23,674 bases of DNA from assembly GCA_964527995.1 (NCBI GenBank), contig CAZGRP010000061.1:1-23674 (forward strand), in the 5' to 3' direction. Each line of letters begins with the position of its first letter. Position 1 is the first letter of the stretch. This stretch comes from CAZGRP01 sp964527995. Lineage in GTDB: Bacteria; Zhuqueibacterota; Zhuqueibacteria; Oceanimicrobiales; CAZGRP01. Position numbers and translations under genes: made by a program. This document shows positions 1 to 8,121 of the stretch, in pieces. The notes under the pieces are model-generated. The model was not told where the DNA came from and made no database searches. It saw nothing but the letters and a program-made list of their open reading frames with translations.

Positions 1-758
1 ATGGAACCGGCCTCCTCGTAGTCGCCACTGGTGGCCACAGCCATGTCCCGCAGCTCCAACGTTCGGAAAACCTCGTCAGGTCGGCCGGGATGGCGCAGCC
101 CGATCCGCCATGCTGGGCGCCCCGGCGGCGCGCCGACGACCCGCAGGTCGCCGCCAGCGTTGACCATGGCCGCAGCGACTCCCCATCGACGCAGCACCTC
201 CACCGCTCTATCGACGGCCCACCCCTTGGCCGTGCCTCCGAGGTCGAGGAGGATCGACGGGTGCACCTTGCGAAGAAGGCGGTTCCCTGCATCCCAATCC
301 AGCCTGCGGTCTGGCTGCGGCAGGGGCTCGCGCCCCAACATCACGGCCTTGACAGCCGAACCGACCGTCGGATCCACCAGGCCTTGGGTCGACCTCTGGA
401 ACTGAAGCGCCTCATCAACCGCTGCCGCCATCAGCGGATCGAGCGGGCGCCTGAGCCCTGCGCGGCTGCGGTTCCACTGCGACAGATCCGACTCCGGGTC
501 CTGAAAGCTCATTAGATTATGGATCTTCTGGACGACCGTCGCTGCTTCACGGATCGACTGCCGGGCTGCTTCCTCGTCTTGGTGAAACACCAGGAAACGA
601 ACCGTGGTGCCCAGCGACAGGTAGAGCCGCTCTACAGGTTTCGGGAGCGGATGTTCGAGGAAGTCGGCAAAGAGGCGGAAGGGGGTGCCAAACAACGCCA
701 GACCGACGGTGCCGCCGACCCAGGCCCCAAGACGTTGCATGAACCACCGGCGATTCAT
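1..758 (-). CDS. apbE: FAD:protein FMN transferase (ApbE family), C-terminus cut by window edge
   Basis: ApbE proteins attach FMN covalently to a Ser/Thr of extracytoplasmic redox proteins. The frame is open from an ATG at 758 to base 1 with no stop, so the 3' end lies outside; 252 codons are visible. The N-terminus (MNRRWFMQRLG, then a hydrophobic stretch) resembles a Tat signal, in keeping with a periplasmic enzyme. Family motifs are clear: a LLDLGGTAKGWAVDRA block at roughly residues 180-195, then MVNAGGDLRVVG, WRIGLRHP and, near the cut, AVATSGDY. The start codon overlaps the TGA of the ABC ATPase gene in an ATGA arrangement, so it is the fifth cistron of the iron-transport operon and probably translationally coupled. 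Its flavinylated target is not evident in the window. Known: ApbE chemistry. Inferred: a redox role in iron uptake. Confidence 0.9.
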   Translation of the reverse strand, partial: MNRRWFMQRLGAWVGGTVGLALFGTPFRLFADFLEHPLPKPVERLYLSLGTTVRFLVFHQDEEAARQSIREAATVVQKIHNLMSFQDPESDLSQWNRSRAGLRRPLDPLMAAAVDEALQFQRSTQGLVDPTVGSAVKAVMLGREPLPQPDRRLDWDAGNRLLRKVHPSILLDLGGTAKGWAVDRAVEVLRRWGVAAAMVNAGGDLRVVGAPPGRPAWRIGLRHPGRPDEVFRTLELRDMAVATSGDYEEAGS

Positions 759-1522
759 GCGCAGGTCCCCTCGGCGGTTCCGGGCGAAGACGTCACGAGC
801 CGGTGGCGTGTTCTAGCCGCGAGTTTTTCATCGCGTCCGTTCGAGCCGGCCAGTCGGCCGTGCTCGAGACGGAGCTGACGATCGGCTCGCTCCCCGATCA
901 CCGGGTCATGTGTGACCATCAGGATGGTGTGGCCGTTGCTGTGCAGTTTCTCGAACAGCTCCATCACGATGTCCTCGTTGGCTTCGTCCAGGTTTCCGGT
1001 CGGCTCGTCGGCCAGAATAAGTTCCGGCTCGTTGATCAAAGCGCGGGCGATGCAAACACGCTGCTGTTCCCCGCCGGAAAGTTCCGCGGGCAGATGGGTG
1101 AGTCGATCGCCAAGCCCCACCTTCTCCAAAGCAGCGACCGCCTCCTCTTCATCGACCATGCTGTGGAAGTACTGCGCCAGCATGACGTTTTCCAGTGCCG
1201 TGAGGTAGGGAACCAGATGGAACTGCTGGAACACAAAGCCGATGTGCTCGCGCCGGAAGACAGTGGCCCGGCGCTGGTCGAGGCTGTGGAGCGGCACTCC
1301 GGTGACAAACACCTCGCCGTCGCTGGGGTGGTCCATGGCGCCGAGAAGGTTGAGCAGGGTCGTCTTTCCTGACCCAGACGGCCCCATCACCGCCACCCAC
1401 TCTCCCCGTCCGATCGTGAAGGAAATCCGGTCCAGAGCATGAAGAGCACCATAGACTTTGGTAACGTTGTGGACCCGAATCAGCAGGTCCGTTGAGTCCG
1501 ATTGGCTGATAGGATATGTCAC
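755..1522 (-). CDS. ABC transporter ATP-binding protein (MacB/LolD/FtsE-like)
   Basis: Nucleotide-binding subunit that should power the two FtsX-type permeases encoded just upstream. It is 255 aa from the chosen start. Walker A is GPSGSGKTT (about residues 47-55), the signature is LSGGEQQR, Walker B is LILADEPTGNLD and the switch histidine is in MVTHD. The DEPTGNLD form is typical of the MacB/LolD/FtsE class. An ATG at 1564 gives a longer frame, but a GTG at 1522 has a GAGGAG ribosome site 9 nt upstream and starts 4 nt after the permease stop, so the GTG is preferred. Its TGA overlaps the start of apbE. An ATPase of this class sits with paired permeases in FTR1-type iron loci such as Campylobacter Cj1658-Cj1665. 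The transported substrate is not shown by the sequence. Confidence 0.93.
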   Translation of the reverse strand: MTYPISQSDSTDLLIRVHNVTKVYGALHALDRISFTIGRGEWVAVMGPSGSGKTTLLNLLGAMDHPSDGEVFVTGVPLHSLDQRRATVFRREHIGFVFQQFHLVPYLTALENVMLAQYFHSMVDEEEAVAALEKVGLGDRLTHLPAELSGGEQQRVCIARALINEPELILADEPTGNLDEANEDIVMELFEKLHSNGHTILMVTHDPVIGERADRQLRLEHGRLAGSNGRDEKLAARTRHRLVTSSPGTAEGTCA

Positions 1523-1526
1523 GGTC

Positions 1527-2657
1527 TTATTCTCCTCGTAATGCCACGCTTGGAGCCACACCAACTGCTTTGCGGAACGGCGGCACAGCCGCCAGGCATG
1601 CCGTCACGACAACGGCTACAAACACCCCGGGAAGTACCTCCCAGCGCAGGCTGATCCCCGACCCAAACACAAATCGCTCGGTCGCTTGCGCCGCCAGCAG
1701 CCCGATGCCGATTCCAGCCAGAGCGGAAATGGCGCTCACTGAGGCGACTTCTCCGAGCAACAAAGCCCACACCCTGCTGGAGCGGGCGCCAAGAACCTTC
1801 ATCGCAGCGATCTCCCTCTGGCGCTGGAAGACCACCCCCGCCAGTCCCGTCGCAAGTGCCAGAAGGGTCAGAAACACCGACAGGACCGTCACCAGGGCCA
1901 GTGTGAACCGCAGGGTGCGGTAGAGGGTGGCCTCCGTCGTGGCGATCTTGAGTACGGGCGAGGCATCAATCTGGGGAAAGCGATCCTCCAGCGCCTTGGC
2001 CAGCCGCACAATCTCCTCGCCACGTTGATTCAGCCGCACCTGCAGGACAGACACCTCACCGGTTCGACCCAGCAGACTCTGGATCGTCTGCCGATCCCCA
2101 ATCAGTTCCCACTCCTCCGACGCGCCGGTGTGCAGAATGCCGGCAACGGCGACGGCCATTGGCCCTGTGGCAGCGCCGTCCTCCGTCTCTCCGGCCAAGG
2201 CCAGCGTGTCTCCCAAGGAGATCGACAGCAAGTTTGCGAGCTCCGCCCCGACGAGCACTGCGTCTCGCCGTGCCGGCCACTGGCCGTCCACCTTCCAGTA
2301 GGGAAAGAGCCGGCGCGCCGGCAACAGATCCATCCCTGCCACAATGAGATTCTGCTCTCCGATCCGGCCGACTCCAAGTATCGTCGCGGCGACGACATCA
2401 ATGCCGTGCTGCCGTAACTCCGACAAGAGCTGGTCCTCCTGCTTTTTCGGCATCGTCATCAGGCCGGAAGCCATCCGCGGGGCGATCACAAGATTTGGAC
2501 CGGCGGCTTTGACCTCTCGGCTCATCTTGGCGCCGACATCGGCCGACAGACTCCATAGCAGCGTAGCCAGTGCCGCCGTGATGAACATCGAAAGCCAGGC
2601 TACGGTGAGCCGGCCTTCCTTGCGCAAGAGTGACTTTCTGAGAATTCGCCAGTACAT
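1527..2657 (-). CDS. FtsX/MacB-type ABC transporter permease (second of a pair)
   Basis: 376-aa inner-membrane permease. One N-terminal membrane segment (about residues 18-38) follows a basic MYWRILRKSLLRKEGR start. A large extracytoplasmic MacB-periplasmic-core-like domain comes next, then three C-terminal membrane segments of an FtsX fold. The sequence QREIAAMKVLGARSSRV just after the second segment is the family's coupling-region signature. A longer frame begins at 2840, but it overlaps the upstream permease; the ATG at 2657 lies one base after that gene's TGA and matches the N-terminus of its paralogue (MFWRLLKDSYLRRRRQK). Paired with the upstream permease it would form a heterodimer driven by the ATPase. 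The role in iron handling is inferred only from operon context. Confidence 0.9.
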   Translation of the reverse strand: MYWRILRKSLLRKEGRLTVAWLSMFITAALATLLWSLSADVGAKMSREVKAAGPNLVIAPRMASGLMTMPKKQEDQLLSELRQHGIDVVAATILGVGRIGEQNLIVAGMDLLPARRLFPYWKVDGQWPARRDAVLVGAELANLLSISLGDTLALAGETEDGAATGPMAVAVAGILHTGASEEWELIGDRQTIQSLLGRTGEVSVLQVRLNQRGEEIVRLAKALEDRFPQIDASPVLKIATTEATLYRTLRFTLALVTVLSVFLTLLALATGLAGVVFQRQREIAAMKVLGARSSRVWALLLGEVASVSAISALAGIGIGLLAAQATERFVFGSGISLRWEVLPGVFVAVVVTACLAAVPPFRKAVGVAPSVALRGE

Positions 2658-2658
2658 G

Positions 2659-3927
2659 TCAGTTTCTCGATAAGACCTGGATCGGCTCCAAGCGCAGCGC
2701 TCGCTGGATCGGATGCCAGCTACCGGCGACGACGACAAGGGTGGCGACAAGTAGTGCGATGGGCAGCAGCACAAGCCGGAAGGCCGCCGGGGAGCCGATG
2801 ACCCACTCACCCAGGGTGTAAGAAAAACCGGTGCCGGCAAAATAGCCGATCACCCCGCCGATGACAGCCAGACCCAGGGATTCGGACATCAACAGTGCGA
2901 GCACAAGTCGATGGTCTGCACCCAATGTCTTGAAAAGAGCGATCTCCTTTTGACGAGCCATCAACGCCGACGTGATGATGCTGGCCACTGCCAGCGCCGC
3001 CGACAGCAGAACAGAGAGGGTCACCAGAAGAAGCAAGACCCCGGTCTTGGAAAGGACGCGCCCCTCGGAAGCGGCCACCTGGCGCACCACTTTGGCGGTG
3101 GAACCTGTGAGGACCTCCTCGACCTGAAGGGCGATGGAGCTCGGATACGGTGTGCAGTACCAGCGATCATACTCCTCCGGCGTCATCTTTTCCGGATCTG
3201 CTCGCTCGAAATCCTGCTCCGGCTCAGTCAGGGCGCTGATGTAGACTCTCTTGACCAGCCCGAGTCGTCCCGATAGCTCCTGGGCCAGCCGCAGGGGTCC
3301 GATCACCTGGCGGTCCTTTTCGTCGCCGGTGGAGACGACTCCGGTGACGGTGACAGCCCGGCTGCGGCCTTCGTACTGGAGTACCAGCCGGTCACCAGGC
3401 ACAGTCCCAAGGACGGCTGCCAGAGCTCGGCCGATGAGAACCTCATCGCGTCCTTCCACCGGCCACTCGCCGTTCACCCGCCATGAAGGGTTGAGCTGAC
3501 GTGCGCCCGTGAGAAACGGGGCCGTGCTGTCGGTATTCACCGAGTGATTGAACCAGGTGCCTACCAGCGTGACCCACCTGTCCTCCCCCACCTGGACGGG
3601 CACAGGCAGTTCCGGAGCAAAGGCGATGATGTTGTTGCGCCAAAAAATGCCCTTGATCTTGGGAAGGTCTTCTTCGAGAAGAAAACCGCCCTCCGCCAGC
3701 GGCGCCATGTCGACGCCGCCGATCTGCAGCGGAACCGCATCCACCTTCGGCATGGCAACGATGTTGGCACCAAGGGACCTCAGCTCCCGACTGACGCGGT
3801 CACCGATCTCGACGGCCACGTTGAGCAGAGTCACGGCCGTCATCGTTCCCAGCGTCACTGCCAGAATGGCCAGGAGCTTCTGCCGACGGCGGCGGAGATA
3901 GGAGTCTTTGAGAAGACGCCAGAACAT
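2659..3927 (-). CDS. FtsX/MacB-type ABC transporter permease (first of a pair)
   Basis: 422-aa membrane protein with the same layout as the next gene: one N-terminal membrane segment (about residues 18-38), a long periplasmic domain, and three C-terminal segments. The FtsX coupling motif reads ARQKEIALFKTLGADHR. The periplasmic part carries the VTVTGVVSTGDEKD block of this family. The ATG at 3927 overlaps the TGA of the FTR1 gene by one base (TGATG), so translation is probably coupled. Two paralogous permeases plus one ATPase directly behind an FTR1/DUF2318 gene is the arrangement of the FetABCD-like parts of bacterial FTR1 iron loci. What the ABC module moves or does (iron, electrons, a lipid or a protein) is not established by the sequence. 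Confidence 0.92.
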   Translation of the reverse strand: MFWRLLKDSYLRRRRQKLLAILAVTLGTMTAVTLLNVAVEIGDRVSRELRSLGANIVAMPKVDAVPLQIGGVDMAPLAEGGFLLEEDLPKIKGIFWRNNIIAFAPELPVPVQVGEDRWVTLVGTWFNHSVNTDSTAPFLTGARQLNPSWRVNGEWPVEGRDEVLIGRALAAVLGTVPGDRLVLQYEGRSRAVTVTGVVSTGDEKDRQVIGPLRLAQELSGRLGLVKRVYISALTEPEQDFERADPEKMTPEEYDRWYCTPYPSSIALQVEEVLTGSTAKVVRQVAASEGRVLSKTGVLLLLVTLSVLLSAALAVASIITSALMARQKEIALFKTLGADHRLVLALLMSESLGLAVIGGVIGYFAGTGFSYTLGEWVIGSPAAFRLVLLPIALLVATLVVVAGSWHPIQRALRLEPIQVLSRN

Positions 3928-5192
3928 CAGCGAAACACCTCCACGTTCTTCGCAAGTACGTCGGCCTGGATCATGACTGTGTCACCTACTCTCTGCGAAA
4001 GAATCGGCATCGGGTTGCAGCCGCCGCTCTGGCCGATGGAGGGGACGAAGATGTCGGCCGCGCAGTTCAGGCAGATCACCCGGTTGCCCTCCTGGTAGTA
4101 GCCGATCTGGCCACAAACCTGGCAGGCATCGAGCGTCGTAGCATAGCGGTCCGCCGCCGTCTTGATCACCAAGAAGCGCACGGGCGTACCATCGACCGTA
4201 TAGCTGAAGCGGTGCAGCTGGCCGTCGTCGACGTCCGCCACCGGGATCGTGATTCTACCGTTCTCAGCCTGCAGAGGCGTTGCTGGACCGATACTGGGTG
4301 TGTTCGACCCATAGACGAAATCAAAGCTCAGAAAAGCCAGAATCGACAAGCCAACAACGGCTGCGGCCCTGCGCGTCCTGGCCGTCTTCCTGGCGGCGGC
4401 AAGCCTCTTGCGCCGCTCGGCGCCGCGAATCGCCGTTCCCTCCTCCAGGCCGCGTCGATCCACGGCTCCGCTGAAGAACAAGAGAAGCACCGGAATCGCC
4501 AGAATCGCGAAGATGAACAGAACGTTGTTGGTAACGATGGGGCCGACCACCAACATGGAACGCTGGCTGGCCGGAACCCATCCCGCCTCGGAGAGCTCGT
4601 GGTAGGAGTTGATCAGAAGCTGAATGACAAATAGAAGCAGCACCACCTCGGTGACTTGGAAGAAGCGCCGCAAGTTGATGCGCACACTTCCACGCACAAA
4701 CAATACCGCGAAAACCACCGCCAGAACCAACCCGACGGTTCCGCCGAAAACAGACCAGAGCGTGTCCGTGGAGATCGAAATGGCTCCCAGAAAGATCGCC
4801 GTCTCGATCCCTTCCCGGAAGACCATCACAAACGTGACGCTGAAAAGCCCAACCGCCACCGCTCCCCGGGAACCGCTGCCCAGAATGCGGTCGACCCGGG
4901 ATTCGATCTGTGCGCGCAAATGCCGGGCGACCCGATGCATCCATACAAGAAAGCTGAGAACAAAGAGAGCGGCTGCCAAGAGAAGGATACCCTCGAACGC
5001 CTCTTCGTTCATGGCCAGCCCTTGCAGGAAGTAGCCACCCACAAGGCTTGCCACCACCGCAGCCAAAACTCCCCAGTAGACATAGCGCCCCAGCTCGGGA
5101 CGCCCAACACGGTTCAAGTAGGCCACCAGAATACCAACGATCAGGGCCGCTTCAATGCCCTCGCGAAGAGTCACGATGAGTGATTCTATCAT
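3927..5192 (-). CDS. FTR1-family iron permease fused to a DUF2318 domain
   Basis: 421-aa inner-membrane iron permease. Two REGIE motifs, at residues 10-14 and about 126-130, are the RExxE iron-binding motifs that define FTR1/EfeU permeases, set in seven or so membrane segments up to about residue 242. A basic linker (about 245-278) and one more membrane segment (about 278-294) lead to an extracytoplasmic C-terminal domain with CQVC (357-360), CLNC (374-377) and SIGQSGGCNPMP (Cys392). That cysteine pattern is characteristic of DUF2318, usually a separate protein in FTR1 loci. A TTG at 5198 is also in frame, but the ATG at 5192 has AAGG 7 nt upstream. First gene of the operon, with a promoter and Fur-like site upstream. 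No P19-type periplasmic iron protein is encoded nearby. Confidence 0.93.
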   Translation of the reverse strand: MIESLIVTLREGIEAALIVGILVAYLNRVGRPELGRYVYWGVLAAVVASLVGGYFLQGLAMNEEAFEGILLLAAALFVLSFLVWMHRVARHLRAQIESRVDRILGSGSRGAVAVGLFSVTFVMVFREGIETAIFLGAISISTDTLWSVFGGTVGLVLAVVFAVLFVRGSVRINLRRFFQVTEVVLLLFVIQLLINSYHELSEAGWVPASQRSMLVVGPIVTNNVLFIFAILAIPVLLLFFSGAVDRRGLEEGTAIRGAERRKRLAAARKTARTRRAAAVVGLSILAFLSFDFVYGSNTPSIGPATPLQAENGRITIPVADVDDGQLHRFSYTVDGTPVRFLVIKTAADRYATTLDACQVCGQIGYYQEGNRVICLNCAADIFVPSIGQSGGCNPMPILSQRVGDTVMIQADVLAKNVEVFR

Positions 5193-5278
5193 AAGCAAAC
5201 CTTATTGATCTTGCCACATCTTTGTAAACCTAACCCGAAATTTCTCAACTGCTAAGAATCGTTCCGATTACGAGACGA

Positions 5279-5293
5279 TGAGACTCAGTCTCA
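5279..5293. promoter_or_regulatory. Candidate Fur-family operator, perfect 7-1-7 inverted repeat
   Basis: TGAGACT-C-AGTCTCA is a perfect inverted repeat with the 7-1-7 geometry of the Fur box (TGATAATnATTATCA) and matches it at 5 of 7 positions in each arm. It begins about 7 bp downstream of the predicted start of transcription of the iron operon, a position suited to repression. The identity of the regulator is inferred; no Fur gene is present in the window. Confidence 0.6.
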
Positions 5294-5306
5294 ATTAGCT
5301 CGTCTG

Positions 5307-5334
5307 AATATACAAAAAAAAATCCGATTGTCAA
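5307..5334 (-). promoter_or_regulatory. Sigma70-type promoter of the iron-transport operon
   Basis: On the minus strand a perfect -35 box TTGACA (5334-5329) is separated by 16 bp, including a run of nine T, from a -10 box TATATT (5312-5307). Transcription would start near 5300 and give a leader of about 108 nt before the FTR1 ATG. The surrounding 5193-5474 interval is AT-rich, unlike the rest of the window. Confidence 0.65.
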
Positions 5335-5371
5335 GGTCTTTTTTCAACGCCCTTCACGTTGGATTTTCCTC

Positions 5372-5400
5372 TTGACAACCCAACCGATTTTCCTTAGGTT
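5372..5400 (+). promoter_or_regulatory. Candidate promoter of the alpha-mannosidase gene
   Basis: A perfect TTGACA (5372-5377) lies 17 bp before TAGGTT (5395-5400), a weak -10 box (3 of 6 matches) that continues as TAGGTTGT and loosely recalls the Bacteroidota TAnnTTTG element. Transcription would start near 5407, about 68 nt before the start codon. It faces away from the iron-operon promoter. Confidence 0.4.
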
Positions 5401-5474
5401 GTAGATCGATTTTTTCGTGCCAGCAGGTTCAAGCCAGCTTCTCAAGCGATTCACCTTCGTGCGGAGAGTTGCAT

Positions 5475-7997
5475 ATGCCCCGCAGGCGTCTCTCGTTTCA
5501 CATGATCGGCAACGCTCACCTCGACCCCGCCTGGATGTGGCAATGGCCCGAAGGTATGCAGGCGTTCCGGGCCACGGCACGGGCCGCGTTGGCACGAATG
5601 GAGGAAACGCCTGAGTTCGTTTTCACCTGCAGCCAGGCGGCAGCCTATCGCTGGGTGGAGCGGACCGAGCCGGAGCTGTTTGCAGAGATCCAGAAGAAGG
5701 TTCGCGAGGGTAGCTGGGCGATCGTCGGCGGCTGGTGGGTTCAGCCCGACTGCAACCTGCCCGGAGGAGAGGGATTCGTGCGCCAGGCCCTGCTCGGGCA
5801 ACGCTTTTTCCTGAAGAAATTCGGTCGTATTGCCGACACCGGCTACTGCGTCGACTCGTTCGGCCATCACGCCAATCTACCGCAGATCCTGCTCGGTAGC
5901 GGGCTTCGCAACTACGTGTTCACACGCCCGGGTGCCGAGGAGCTGCCTCTGCCGGAGAACCTGTTCTGGTGGGAAGGCCCGGATGGCTCGCGCGTGCTCG
6001 CCTATCGTATTCCCTACCACTACAACGACTACGACCACACCGGCGAGGAGAAGATCGAAGCGCTCTATCAGGACCTGCGCGGGCGCAGCGAGCCGCCGGA
6101 GCACTGGATGCTGTTTTACGGCGTCGGCGACCACGGTGGCGGACCGACTCGGGAGGAGATCGCCCGCATCCGGCGCATCGCCGCCAAGCGCCGAAACCCT
6201 CGTGTGATCTTCAGCGATCCGGAACGGTATTTCGTAACGGTGCGGAAGGCAGGCGAGCGCCTGCCCGTGGTTCGCCACGGTCTGCAGTACCATGCCCCGG
6301 GCTGTTACTCCGCCCACTCGCAAATCAAGCAGCTCAACCGTGAGGCAGAGTGTTGGCTCCTGGCCGCAGAGAGATGGAACAGCGTGGCGGCCCAGGTCGC
6401 AGGTTTCCCATATCCCTCTGCCGAACTCCGAGAGGCGTGGGAGCAGGTTTGCCTGAACCATTTCCACGATATCCTGTGCGGCACCAGCATTCGCGAGGCC
6501 TGCCAGGATGCGGTGGAAATGTACGGCCGTGCTGTGTCCGTGGCCAAAGAGGCGGCTCACCTCGCAATCCAGCGAATCGCTGCCCGCACCGACACGTCCT
6601 GGGTCGACAGCACGCGCGAAGTCCAGGCACTGCTGGTGTTCAATCCGAACGCCTGGGACGTCGACGGCTTCGTCCAGTTCGAGTTTTGGCATGACATCCA
6701 CAAGAGCCTGTGGGAGCGCCCGGTCCACCTGCGCGTCCTTGACAGCGACGGCCACGAGGTCCCCTGCCAGGTGGTCTTCGCGAGCGGAAAGATCGGCAAG
6801 GACCGCATCGGCATCGTCATCCCGGCGCAAGCCCCCGCCCTGGGCTACAAGACCTATGTGGCTCGCTACGGGGAGCCCAGCGCCTTCGCAGAAGAGCGAC
6901 CCGTCGGCCAATCTGGAAGCGCCTTGGAAAACGAGCACCTGGCTGTCGAACTCGACCCGAAGACCGGATGGATGACGCGGCTTTTTGACAAGCGCTATGA
7001 GTCCGAGGTGCTTTCCGGTCCTGGAGCACGGCCGGTCGTCCTGGATGACCCTACTGATACCTGGGGTCACGGCAGACATACTTGGGACGACGTCGTCGGG
7101 GTTTTCAGCGACGCTGAGTACCAAGTGACCGAATGCGGCCCGGTGCGCGCAGCTGTGCGGATGCGCAGCTTCTACAACCGCTCATGGATCGAGCAGGAGT
7201 TTCTGCTCTATCGCGGCAGTGCCGACATCGACGTAAAGGTCCGGATTCACTGGCAGGAACAGAACAAGATGTTGAAGCTGGAATTCCCGCTGAACCTCTC
7301 CGAGCCGGCCGCCACCTTCGAGATCCCATACGCCGCCATCCAAGGGCCCATGGATGGACGGGAAGTGCCCGGGCAGTCATGGTTCGATGTCAGCGGCCGA
7401 GTGGAATCAGCCGGCGGGCCGATCGAATACGGGCTCACCATCGCCAACAACGCCAAGTACAGCTACAGCGTCAAAGGCAGCACGATGTACCTCACCGTGC
7501 TGCGCAGCCCGATCTATGCCTTCCACGAGCCGCACCCGTTGACGCCCGAGCAGCCCATACATTACCAGGACCAGGGCGAACACATTTTTTGCTACAGGCT
7601 CAGGCCTCATCCCGGGAACTGGAGGACGGCAGGTAGCGTACGGATGGCTCAGGAGCTGAATTGGCCTCTTTTCCCACAGCTTGAATCGGCACATCCGGGA
7701 CACCTGGCCCGCGAACTGAGCGCGCTGCGTGTCGTCCCAGATACGATCTGCGTCACCGTCCTCAAAGAGGCAGAAGACGGCGGGGACTACATCCTGCGTT
7801 GTGTGGAGTCGGCGGGCCGCACCGTCGTGGCTCGGTTCGAGCTGCCGCTGCTTGGCCGTAAGTGGACATCGAAGGTAGGCGGTTTCGAGATCAAGACGTT
7901 CCGCATCCCCCGGGACAAGCACCGGCCGGTCGAGGAGACCAGTCTCATCGAGATGGAGCTCGAAGGCCTGCGGAAAGAAACTGCGGCGTCAAGATGA
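5475..7997 (+). CDS. Alpha-mannosidase, glycoside hydrolase family 38
   Basis: 840-aa retaining alpha-mannosidase, metal dependent. HLDPAW (His15, Asp17) supplies zinc ligands, Asp127 in YCVDSFGHH is the expected catalytic nucleophile and ligand, and the NHFHDI block (328-333) supplies the last ligand histidine. YGVGDHGGGPTREE is the usual substrate-loop motif. Catalytic domain about 1-265, three-helix bundle about 270-360, then the large beta domains. The length is normal for bacterial GH38. An in-frame TTG at 5469 exists, but the ATG at 5475 has GGAGAG 6 nt upstream. No signal peptide is seen, so it probably acts in the cytoplasm on imported mannosides. It heads a plus-strand set of carbohydrate-related genes. 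The exact linkage cleaved cannot be told from sequence. Confidence 0.93.
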   Translation: MPRRRLSFHMIGNAHLDPAWMWQWPEGMQAFRATARAALARMEETPEFVFTCSQAAAYRWVERTEPELFAEIQKKVREGSWAIVGGWWVQPDCNLPGGEGFVRQALLGQRFFLKKFGRIADTGYCVDSFGHHANLPQILLGSGLRNYVFTRPGAEELPLPENLFWWEGPDGSRVLAYRIPYHYNDYDHTGEEKIEALYQDLRGRSEPPEHWMLFYGVGDHGGGPTREEIARIRRIAAKRRNPRVIFSDPERYFVTVRKAGERLPVVRHGLQYHAPGCYSAHSQIKQLNREAECWLLAAERWNSVAAQVAGFPYPSAELREAWEQVCLNHFHDILCGTSIREACQDAVEMYGRAVSVAKEAAHLAIQRIAARTDTSWVDSTREVQALLVFNPNAWDVDGFVQFEFWHDIHKSLWERPVHLRVLDSDGHEVPCQVVFASGKIGKDRIGIVIPAQAPALGYKTYVARYGEPSAFAEERPVGQSGSALENEHLAVELDPKTGWMTRLFDKRYESEVLSGPGARPVVLDDPTDTWGHGRHTWDDVVGVFSDAEYQVTECGPVRAAVRMRSFYNRSWIEQEFLLYRGSADIDVKVRIHWQEQNKMLKLEFPLNLSEPAATFEIPYAAIQGPMDGREVPGQSWFDVSGRVESAGGPIEYGLTIANNAKYSYSVKGSTMYLTVLRSPIYAFHEPHPLTPEQPIHYQDQGEHIFCYRLRPHPGNWRTAGSVRMAQELNWPLFPQLESAHPGHLARELSALRVVPDTICVTVLKEAEDGGDYILRCVESAGRTVVARFELPLLGRKWTSKVGGFEIKTFRIPRDKHRPVEETSLIEMELEGLRKETAASR

Positions 7998-8121
7998 CAG
8001 TCCGACCCGAAACCCCGGCCGCATCCTTCGTTCTGCCGGCGCGCGCCTTGCCTGGGGAGATCCAGATGCCGCTTCTACGTGAAAGAAAAACGACAGTACC
8101 TGCATTGAACGAGGAACATCC

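Noticed and set aside
2113..2140. TGAS in the second FtsX permease as a possible ApbE flavinylation site
   Set aside because: The segment GILHTGASEEWE aligns with the paralogue's GVVSTGDEKD and with the usual VxGxLxTG block of MacB/FtsX periplasmic domains, and it lacks the rest of the flavinylation motif (Asp upstream and Ser/Thr after).
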